Origin: JBJELF01 sp051879015 | Lineage (GTDB): Bacteria; Bacillota; Clostridia; Lachnospirales; Lachnospiraceae | Length of the DNA stretch: 7,440 nucleotides | NCBI GenBank assembly: GCA_051879015.1 | Contig: JBJELF010000013.1 | Span: 1 to 7,440, forward strand | Direction: 5' to 3' | In this document: positions 1 to 6,400 of the stretch, piece by piece | How positions within the stretch are numbered: the stretch's first letter is position 1 | How the letters are laid out: every line of letters begins with the position of its first letter | Made by a program: the position numbers and the translations under genes | Notes under the pieces: model-generated | Told to the model about the DNA's origin: nothing | What the model saw: only the letters and a program-made list of their open reading frames with translations | The model's database searches: none

Positions 1-15
1 TTATGAATGTCATAA
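1..15. promoter_or_regulatory. 15-base inverted repeat, possible operator
   Basis: The arms TTATGA and TCATAA are perfect inverted copies around the spacer ATG. The repeat lies 11 bases upstream of the proposed -35 element of the racemase-TetR gene. A dyad of this size is typical of dimeric helix-turn-helix regulators, so it could be an operator for the TetR part of the downstream protein or for another regulator. It sits at the window edge, so the left arm may be longer. It is AT-rich and could be chance. There is no following T-tract, so it does not look like a terminator for an upstream gene. Confidence 0.3.
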
Positions 16-26
16 GAAAATGTTAG

Positions 27-54
27 TTTACGTGTAGGAAAAAAAGTTTATAAT
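27..54 (+). promoter_or_regulatory. Probable sigma-A promoter of the racemase-TetR gene
   Basis: A consensus -10 hexamer TATAAT (49-54) is preceded, after a 16-base spacer, by the weak -35 TTTACG (27-32). Transcription would start near 61 and leave a leader of roughly 140 bases. A second TATAAT at 102-107 has no acceptable -35 at normal spacing and is the weaker candidate. The leader (61-184) contains only short hairpins and I recognise no riboswitch in it. Confidence 0.5.
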
Positions 55-68
55 AGGGTAAGGAAAAA

Positions 69-78
69 CTTAATTAAG
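69..78. promoter_or_regulatory. 10-base palindrome CTTAATTAAG just downstream of the promoter
   Basis: This is a perfect 10-base palindrome placed about 8 bases downstream of the expected transcription start, where a bound repressor would block polymerase. It may be an operator for autoregulation by the TetR domain of the gene it precedes. The flanking bases do not extend the symmetry, and AT-rich DNA gives such palindromes easily, so the assignment is weak. Confidence 0.2.
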
Positions 79-184
79 ATGAGAGAGATAGGCAAAGGAG
101 CTATAATAAAGGACTTAGTCTATTTTTTTGTGCATAAGGCACATATTGCTGTTTGGTGATATATGTCTTGGACACCGAGTAGTC

Positions 185-190
185 AGGAGG
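185..190 (+). promoter_or_regulatory. Ribosome binding site AGGAGG with long spacing
   Basis: A full-consensus AGGAGG precedes the ATG at 204 by 13 bases, longer than the usual 6-9. No better start exists: the TTG at 196 is out of frame and meets TGA after three codons, and no in-frame ATG, GTG or TTG lies between the site and 204. The long spacing may lower translation of the fusion gene. Confidence 0.7.
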
Positions 191-203
191 ATTTATTGAT
201 TAT

Positions 204-1805
204 ATGAAGTTACAACCACGTTTACTGAATTATGCGTATCAGCTGAAAACCATTGATTCTCATACAATGGGAGAGGCAACCCGCATTGTCTATGATGGGT
301 TTCCGACTTTGCCCGGAAATACGATGATGGAGAAAAAACAATATTTAATTGAGCATTATGATTTCCTGCGCAAAGCTTTAATGATGGAACCACGTGGTCA
401 CAGAGATATGTTTGGCGCAGTTTTAACAGAGCCAGTCCATGAGGAGGCAAATTTTGGAGTTATCTTTTTGGATACAGGCGGCTGTCTGAATATGTGCGGA
501 CATGGCAGTATTGGTGTAGCTTCTATGGTAGTGGAGACTGGATTAGTACCAGTAACGGAGCCTTACACGGAAGTCGTGTTGGATGCACCATCTGGAATTA
601 TTCGCACAAAAGTACATGTAGTAAATGGAAAGGCTGTGGAAGTCAGTATTTTGAATGTGCCAGCATTTCTGTATAAGCAAAATGAGTGCGTAGAAGTGTC
701 TGGACTGGGAAAAGTATATTTTGATATTTCATTTGGTGGCTCTTTCTTTGCGTTGGTTAATGCAGAGGAGATAGGTTTATCTCTGGAGATTGCCAACATC
801 AAAAATATCACAGAGTTAGGAATGGAATTGTTGGACAAAATCAATCACAGTATTACGGTGAAACATCCGTATTTGGATATCACTACGGTCGATTTAGTGG
901 AATTTTACAGTCATACTAAGAATAAGGCAGCAGATATGAAAAACTGTGTTATCTTTGGTGATGCGCAGGCAGATCGTTCTCCTTGCGGAACTGGTACTAG
1001 TGCCAAGATGGCAGCTCTGTACGCCAAAGGTGAGTTAGGTCTGCAGCAGGAGTTTATCTACGAGAGTATCACGGGTTCTTTATTTAAGGGAATGGTGATG
1101 GAAGAAGTGGATTTGGATGGAAAGAAAGCCATTATTCCGCAGATTACTGGAAGTGCGTACATTACTGGACTGAACGAATGGCTTTTGGATGACGATGATC
1201 CACTTCGCAATGGTTTTTTGCTGGGAGCGGAGAGTAAGGGTGAAGAAATCAGTACTCGTGCAAAGTTGATTCGGGCGGCCTGGGAGCTGTTTCAGCAAAA
1301 AGGATATACAGCGACTAGTGTGGAAGATGTGGCAGCTCTTGCTGGTGTGACTTTGGAAGAATTTTATGAGAATTTTTCTAAAAAGGATGATTTGGAGCAT
1401 ACCTTAGGCGATTTGTTTGACCAGCGGTATGCACAGTTGATGATTTCCATGAATCCACATTTTACTCAATATGAAAAACTGTTATTCTTGAATCAGGAAT
1501 TATTTAGTTTGATTGAAAAGGAAGTACCATTTGAATTGGTTCGCCATGTGTATGTGGATATGATGGAAAATACCGAATTATTAAATCAAAATCGTCTCTA
1601 TTATCGTTTGATTCCTAATATTATCATGGCTGGTCAGAAGTCTGGTGAGTTTCGCAGATCGGAGACAGCAGAAGAATTGGCGGAAACCTATGCGACTTTG
1701 GAGCGTGGGCTGATTTATGACTGGTGCGTGCGCGGCGGTAAAGATAGTTTAAAGGAAAACAGCAAAAAATTGCTTCCAATCTATCTTCAAAGTTTATTAA
1801 AATGA
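204..1805 (+). CDS. Proline racemase fused to a C-terminal TetR-family regulator
   Basis: This 533-residue protein carries two complete families in one frame. Residues 1-340 are a full-length proline racemase/4-hydroxyproline epimerase, a cofactor-independent enzyme in which two cysteines act as acid and base at C-alpha. Visible motifs are DSHTMGEATRI near residue 19, EPRGHRDMFGA, MCGHGSIG with Cys98, DRSPCGTGTSA with Cys261, and the terminal motif ITGSAYITG followed by DDPLRNGFLL. Having both cysteines argues against the trans-3-hydroxyproline dehydratase subgroup, which has Thr at the second position; proline versus 4-hydroxyproline cannot be decided. After a linker of about 10 residues, residues 350-397 form a TetR helix-turn-helix (TRAKLIRAAWELFQQKGY, TSVEDVAALAGVTLEEFYENF). 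Residues 398-533 are a helical region of TetR ligand-domain type. No ATG lies near the junction, so separate translation of the regulator is unlikely. The gene appears to share a transcription unit with the aminotransferase 105 bases downstream. The domain calls are firm; a coupling of catalysis and DNA binding is inference. Confidence 0.93.
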   Translation: MKLQPRLLNYAYQLKTIDSHTMGEATRIVYDGFPTLPGNTMMEKKQYLIEHYDFLRKALMMEPRGHRDMFGAVLTEPVHEEANFGVIFLDTGGCLNMCGHGSIGVASMVVETGLVPVTEPYTEVVLDAPSGIIRTKVHVVNGKAVEVSILNVPAFLYKQNECVEVSGLGKVYFDISFGGSFFALVNAEEIGLSLEIANIKNITELGMELLDKINHSITVKHPYLDITTVDLVEFYSHTKNKAADMKNCVIFGDAQADRSPCGTGTSAKMAALYAKGELGLQQEFIYESITGSLFKGMVMEEVDLDGKKAIIPQITGSAYITGLNEWLLDDDDPLRNGFLLGAESKGEEISTRAKLIRAAWELFQQKGYTATSVEDVAALAGVTLEEFYENFSKKDDLEHTLGDLFDQRYAQLMISMNPHFTQYEKLLFLNQELFSLIEKEVPFELVRHVYVDMMENTELLNQNRLYYRLIPNIIMAGQKSGEFRRSETAEELAETYATLERGLIYDWCVRGGKDSLKENSKKLLPIYLQSLLK

Positions 1806-1811
1806 TGTTGA

Positions 1812-1831
1812 GGTCAAAAAGTAGTTTGACC
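1812..1831 (+). other. Intergenic hairpin between the fusion gene and the aminotransferase
   Basis: GGTCAAA (1812-1818) pairs perfectly with TTTGACC (1825-1831) around a 6-base loop, starting 7 bases after the stop codon. No T-tract follows, so it is unlikely to be an intrinsic terminator and read-through into the aminotransferase is plausible. It could be an mRNA processing or stability element, or a copy of a dispersed intergenic repeat; the window has no second copy to test that. The remainder of the 105-base gap shows no convincing promoter. Confidence 0.4.
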
Positions 1832-1894
1832 CTGGTATCATAAAATAAAAATCACAGAGTAAGTAAATCTGATGATATATACTTTATATTATTT

Positions 1895-1901
1895 AAGGAG
1901 G
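1895..1901 (+). promoter_or_regulatory. Ribosome binding site AAGGAGG that fixes the aminotransferase start
   Basis: This perfect Shine-Dalgarno sequence stands 9 bases before the ATG at 1911. It lies inside the longer frame that opens at ATG 1872. Extending to 1872 would add 13 residues (MIYTLYYLRRTLI) unlike family N-termini, so 1911 is the start. Confidence 0.85.
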
Positions 1902-1910
1902 ACTTTAATT

Positions 1911-3134
1911 ATGAAATTAAAGGATACTGGCTTAACAGCTGAGGAAATTAAGGCAAAAGTAAATACGTACATGATTGAAACCTACGAGCGTTTTGATTTT
2001 CTCGCAGAAACTGCAAAAGATATGTATATTTATGATGAGAATGGCACACCATATCTTGACTTTTATGCTGGTATTGCTGTAAACAGTGCAGGTAACTGCA
2101 ACGAGAAGGTAGTTGCTGCAGTTAGAGATCAGGTGGGAGATATTATCCATACATTTAACTATCCATATACCATTCCACAGGCTTTGTTGGCTGAAAAGAT
2201 CTGTACAACAATTGGTATGGATAAAATTTTCTTCCAGAACTCTGGTACAGAGGCAAATGAAGCTATGATTAAAATGGCTAGAAAATACGGAGTTGAGAAG
2301 TATGGTCCAAATAAATACAATATTGTGACTGCAAAAATGTCTTTCCATGGACGTACGTTCGGTTCTATGAGTGCAACAGGTCAGCCTCATAATGCATGTC
2401 AGATTGGCTTTGGAAGCATGACGCCAGGATTTTCTTATGCAGATTTCAATGATTTAGAGTCCTTTAAGGCAGCTGTCACTGAGAATACCATTGCTATCAT
2501 GATTGAGCCTGTACAGGGCGAGGGCGGTGTAAACCCAGCTACTCAGGAATTTATGCATGGATTGAGAGAACTTTGTGATGAGAAGGGTCTCCTTCTTTTG
2601 TTAGATGAGGTACAGACTGGATGGTGCAGAACCGGTGCAGTTATGTCCTACATGAACTATGGTGTGAAGCCAGATATTGTTTCTATGGCTAAGGCTATGG
2701 GCGGTGGTATGCCAATTGGTGCAATCTGTGCAACTGCTGAGGTAGCAAAGGCATTTACAAAGGGGTCCCATGGTACTACTTATGGCGGACATCCTGTTTC
2801 CTGTGCTGCTTCTTTGGCTCAGATTAATGAGTTGCTGGATAGAGATTTGGCGGGCAATGCAAAGAAGATGGGCGAGTATTTCATGAATAAGCTCAGAGCA
2901 GAGCTGCCACATGTAAAGGAAGTACGCGGACAGGGTCTTCTGGTTGGTGTTGAGTTTGATGATACTATTGTTGGTGTTGATGTAAAGCATAAATGTATGG
3001 ATAAGAAGATGTTAATTACTTCTATCGGAGCTCATACAATCCGTATGGTACCACCACTTATCTTGAATGAGGATGATTGCGATAAGGCAGTTGCTATCCT
3101 GAAGGAGTCAGTTGAAGAATTGTCCTGCAAATAA
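1911..3134 (+). CDS. PLP-dependent class III aminotransferase, acetylornithine/ornithine type
   Basis: This 407-residue protein matches the normal length of ArgD/RocD-type enzymes, which move an amino group from an omega-amine (acetylornithine, ornithine, 5-aminovalerate or GABA) to 2-oxoglutarate. Fold-type I landmarks occur in order: YLDFYAGIAVNSAGN near residue 45, the phosphate-binding NSGTEANEAMIK (Ser111-Thr113), FHGRTFGSM, EPVQGEGGVNPA, and LLLDEVQTGWCRTG with Asp232 (pyridine nitrogen) and Gln235. The Schiff-base lysine is Lys261 in SMAKAMGGGMPIGA, followed by HGTTYGGHPVSCAAS and the C-terminal VRGQGLLVGVEF. The WC in QTGWCRTG differs from the more usual MG or VG of QTGMGRTG. It follows the proline racemase-TetR gene and ends at a strong terminator, so the two probably form an operon. 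No other arginine-biosynthesis gene is nearby, so a role in ornithine/proline or 5-aminovalerate metabolism is as likely as arginine synthesis. The family is firm and the substrate is open; no symbol is given for that reason. Confidence 0.93.
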   Translation: MKLKDTGLTAEEIKAKVNTYMIETYERFDFLAETAKDMYIYDENGTPYLDFYAGIAVNSAGNCNEKVVAAVRDQVGDIIHTFNYPYTIPQALLAEKICTTIGMDKIFFQNSGTEANEAMIKMARKYGVEKYGPNKYNIVTAKMSFHGRTFGSMSATGQPHNACQIGFGSMTPGFSYADFNDLESFKAAVTENTIAIMIEPVQGEGGVNPATQEFMHGLRELCDEKGLLLLLDEVQTGWCRTGAVMSYMNYGVKPDIVSMAKAMGGGMPIGAICATAEVAKAFTKGSHGTTYGGHPVSCAASLAQINELLDRDLAGNAKKMGEYFMNKLRAELPHVKEVRGQGLLVGVEFDDTIVGVDVKHKCMDKKMLITSIGAHTIRMVPPLILNEDDCDKAVAILKESVEELSCK

Positions 3135-3150
3135 TTAATTTTATAATCAT

Positions 3151-3187
3151 AAAAAGGTATGCATTGTAAAAGGTGCATACCTTTTTT
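3151..3187 (+). terminator. Strong intrinsic terminator after the aminotransferase
   Basis: AAAAAGGTATGCA (3151-3163) pairs with TGCATACCTTTTT (3174-3186) as a perfect 13-bp stem with a 10-base loop, ending in a run of six T. It begins 16 bases after the aminotransferase stop codon. The A-run on the 5' side means it could also work on the opposite strand. Confidence 0.9.
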
Positions 3188-3189
3188 AT

Positions 3190-3354
3190 GTACATCCACG
3201 GCTAGTGGAAGTATTTGGAGTAATTGAGAAGTAAATGGAACTAGACAGTGATAAGGATGAATGGTATAGTAAGCTTGTCAAAGTATTGAAAGAGGCGAAT
3301 ACGTATGACAGGTATGCGGTATAGGCAGACCAACAAAGTAATTTGTATATTTAA
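3190..3354 (+). pseudogene. Possible relic of a small gene with internal stops
   Basis: No intact gene lies in 3190-3439. One frame reads like protein but is interrupted: VHPRLVEVFGVIEK, TAA at 3232, then an ATG at 3235 opening 29 codons (MELDSDKDEWYSKLVKVLKE and so on) to TAG at 3322, then ADQQSNLYI and TAA at 3352. A strong terminator begins 6 bases after that last stop, as expected of a former gene end. The ATG at 3235 has no good Shine-Dalgarno sequence. I do not recognise the family, and the composition could be chance. Confidence 0.22.
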
Positions 3355-3359
3355 GACAG

Positions 3360-3391
3360 AAAAGATTGACTGCTATAGTCAGTCTTTTTTT
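3360..3391 (+). terminator. Intrinsic terminator or attenuator upstream of the surface-protein gene
   Basis: AAAAGATTGACT (3360-3371) pairs with AGTCAGTCTTTT (3377-3388) as a 12-bp stem with one G-U pair and a 5-base loop, and is followed by T-residues to 3391. It ends only 48 bases before the surface-protein start. It may close the possible relic gene upstream. If the surface-protein promoter lies before it, it would instead be a leader attenuator. Confidence 0.85.
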
Positions 3392-3394
3392 GTA

Positions 3395-3424
3395 CCCCAA
3401 ATTTTTTGATTAAAAAATTTGGGG
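3395..3424. repeat. Perfect 13-bp inverted repeat abutting a ribosome binding site
   Basis: CCCCAAATTTTTT (3395-3407) and AAAAAATTTGGGG (3412-3424) are perfect inverted copies around the 4-base loop GATT. In mRNA this would form a stable hairpin ending two bases before the Shine-Dalgarno sequence of the surface-protein gene. No T-tract follows on either strand, so it is not a terminator. It could tune ribosome access, protect a processed 5' end, or be a recombination or protein-binding site. The six-base T and A runs could also slip. Confidence 0.7.
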
Positions 3425-3426
3425 AG

Positions 3427-3433
3427 AAAGGAG
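3427..3433 (+). promoter_or_regulatory. Ribosome binding site AAAGGAG deciding a TTG start
   Basis: The site lies 6 bases before TTG 3440, the start that yields a signal peptide. The nearer ATG at 3435 is only one base from the site, is in another frame, and meets TGA after two codons (ATG AAT TGA, 3435-3443), overlapping the TTG. The upstream in-frame TTG at 3419 has no Shine-Dalgarno sequence. Confidence 0.75.
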
Positions 3434-3439
3434 AATGAA

Positions 3440-6400
3440 TTGAGAAAAAGAAAACAAAAAATCAAAGGAAAGATTAGAAAAGTAGCTTCACTGGCAGTAG
3501 CTTGTGCATTGCTTATGCCTTCTAACATGACAAGTATTGCAGCAACTCTATTTCGCACAGATAGTGATGGAGCTGCAGAAATGAGCTGTACTGATACCTC
3601 TGCGTATATTGCAGAGGTATTAGATACGGAATTAGTTGCGGAGGCAGCAGATATTTCTAAAGACGAGCTGGGCGATATCAAACTTACAAGTACAGAAATA
3701 AAAAAAGAGGCCGACAGAAATGGCTTGACTCCAACTTATCATACTCTGCATGTGAATTATTCGCTGGCAGATGCCTCGATGATATCGGAGGGAGAGACAA
3801 TTGACAGCCTTTATGAGACGAAGCCAGAGTCTTTTATTGGTTCCTATGGATTTAATACGCCTATTTATGCGACAGAGGGAAATGAAGACTGCTTTTTAGC
3901 TTTTGTTGATCCAAGTATTATAAATGGGACAGGAAAGACTATAGATGTAGCTTTCACAGATACGGATGCTTTTGCACCCATCGTTTTAAATGAGAGTATT
4001 CGCTATGACAGGGAGAGCGGTCTTGTCTATATCCCAAAGTCTTTATATTTTGATAAAGAAGGAAATGAAACCGTTTTTTCTTTACAGGCACAGGTTTTAG
4101 TAGCCTATGATTTTTCCTGTACCACAACAGAGATACCAGTTCATATTGATAATCAGAATACACAGGTGGTGCAGGTGGCAGAGATACAAAGCCTTTGTGC
4201 GGCTACATTGGATGTGACAACAACGATTCCTCTTGTAACCAGTGAGACAGCTGCTAATTTAAATTTGGATAAGGTAAAAATTTATCTAAATGATAATGAT
4301 GAAGCTGTCGTTTTAGATGAAGAAAGCTATTATTATGATACAGAAACAGGAAATTTGACTTTAGCGGTAGCACCTCTGACCTTATATTCGATTCATATCG
4401 TTATTGAAAAGGATACCTGGATGGAGAAGATATCTTCTGTTTTGTCTAATTTATTTGGAGCCTTGAATGTAAAGGCAGACAGTTCGATAAGCAATGCAGA
4501 TGAGGTAGGGCTTCTTCCAGATACCTTGTTAGAAAATTTAGATTTGTCTACTCTAAAAGTAGGACAGCTGTATACCTATACAGGATTCTGCCAGTATTAT
4601 GCTTTTTCTGGGGATGTAACTGTAGATGAGCAGGGAGAGCCGATTGCTTGGCCGGCGGATGCGATTAATCATACCTATAAGTATTGTTATTTTTATACTA
4701 ATGACGGCTATGAGGAGATGTACTCTATTTTAAATCAGGAGATTAGTTTTGATGAATTATTAAATCAGTCTTCAGCTGAAGGATATCCCCTTTCTTTGGG
4801 GACAAATGATACCAGTGCTGTCTATTTTCCGATGGTGATTGACCCACCACACGGTGTTTTGACAGCCACTGATGGAACGGTGCAAAATTTTGGAACATTG
4901 ACAGAGGATTGGAATAGAAATGATTCCGTATATGCTGAAGCGGCACAGCGTTTGGCATTACATTGTTCTCATACAACGACGCCAATTTCCACAGTTTCCT
5001 CAACAAGTACAACTGCAGCAATGTATGCTCGTATTTTGCATATCGATGCGGATGACGGTTATATTATTTTGAGTCTGTTGACTCCCATGAAAGAATGGCA
5101 GAAGCAGGCGGGAAATGGTATTTATAAGGTGGCGGTTGTCACAAAAAAAGAGGGAACACTTACGTTGCAGAAAGTTTCAGACAATATCAATATCACTTCT
5201 AATAATGATAATTACAGCTTGGCGGGAGCAGAATATGATGTATATTTGGATTTTGCATGTACTACAAAGGTAGGTACCTTAACCACGAAATCCGATGGAA
5301 ACAGCGATACACTGGTATTAGAGGAGGGAACTTATTATGTGAAGGAGACAAAAGCATCTGCTGGCTATTTATTGGATGACACAGTTCACGAAGTAGTCGT
5401 CGAAAGGGATAAAAATACTGCAGTGATTTCCACTGAGCCAGTTGCAACGGGGTCCATTCATCTAAAGAAAATGTCGGATTATCCGGAAATTACAGTTGGA
5501 AATCAATGTTATAGTTTAGCAGGAGCAGAATATGAAGTATATTCCGATGAAGCTTATAAAAATAAAGTAGCAACGCTGGTTACCGATGAAAATGGAAATA
5601 CAAATACAGTATCGGTGGGAGTGGGTACTTACTATGTAAAAGAAACCAAAGCATCGAGAGGATTTTTGCTGGATAAAAACTCATATGAAGTGACTGTTAC
5701 GGCAGGGCAGACCACTACTATAACTTCGACAGAACGGATGGGAAGTGATTCAATGTATTTTGAGCTTACCAAGGAAGATGCAAGAGGAATGATGCAGAGT
5801 ACTGCCAGTTTGGAGGGAGCTGAGTTTACAATTCATTACTATGATGGCTATTATTCAAGTGTGGATGAATTGCCAGAATCCCCCAAAAACAGTTGGGTCA
5901 TTAAGACAGTAGAAATAAATGGGAAATATATAGCACAGATGGCAGAGCAGTATTTGGTTTCAGGTGAGTTATATGTAAATCATAGTGGAGAGGTTTTCTT
6001 ACCTCTGGGCACTTACACCATTCAGGAAACTAAAGCTCCAAATGGCTATTTTTTATCAGGAACGATGAAGTTTAAAAATAGTTCGCAGGAGTTAAGGGTT
6101 GGCAGCGATGTTCTTTTGACACAGGTTACTATCCATGATGGTGTTATTTCTATGGCAGACTCGAATGAAATTGAAGTAAGAGAGGATATTATCTGCGGTA
6201 AACTGATTCTTCAAAAAAATGATGCGGATTCCAAGACGGCGATTCCCCAGGGTGATGCAATTTTAGAAAATGCAAGCTATTCGATTATTAATAAAAATAC
6301 AGGTAGCGTGGCAGTGGATAGAGATGGAGACGGTATCATTTCCAGTCAGGAAATATTTGCTCCAAATGAAGTGGTTTATGTTATGACAGTGGGAGCAGAT

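Noticed and set aside
129..143. Small hairpin TGTGC/GCACA in the leader as a riboswitch or terminator
   Set aside because: The stem is only 5 bp, the T-run lies on its 5' side instead of after it, and no known riboswitch core is recognisable.
79..159. 26-codon frame in the leader of the racemase-TetR gene (ATG 79 to TGA 157)
   Set aside because: No Shine-Dalgarno sequence precedes its ATG and the peptide has no run of regulatory codons such as proline or arginine, so it does not look like a leader peptide.
563..844. Antisense frames inside the racemase, aminotransferase and surface-protein genes
   Set aside because: Each lies opposite a strongly supported gene and the translations show no domain or signal features, so they are shadows.
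1872..1910. Upstream extension of the aminotransferase to ATG 1872
   Set aside because: The perfect ribosome binding site at 1895-1901 lies inside this extension and serves ATG 1911; the added residues do not look like the family N-terminus.
3488..3505. Lipoprotein signal with Cys22 (LAVAC) in the surface protein
   Set aside because: The -3 position is Ala instead of Leu or Val, and the hydrophobic stretch continues past the cysteine to a good SIA-A signal peptidase I site at 34/35.
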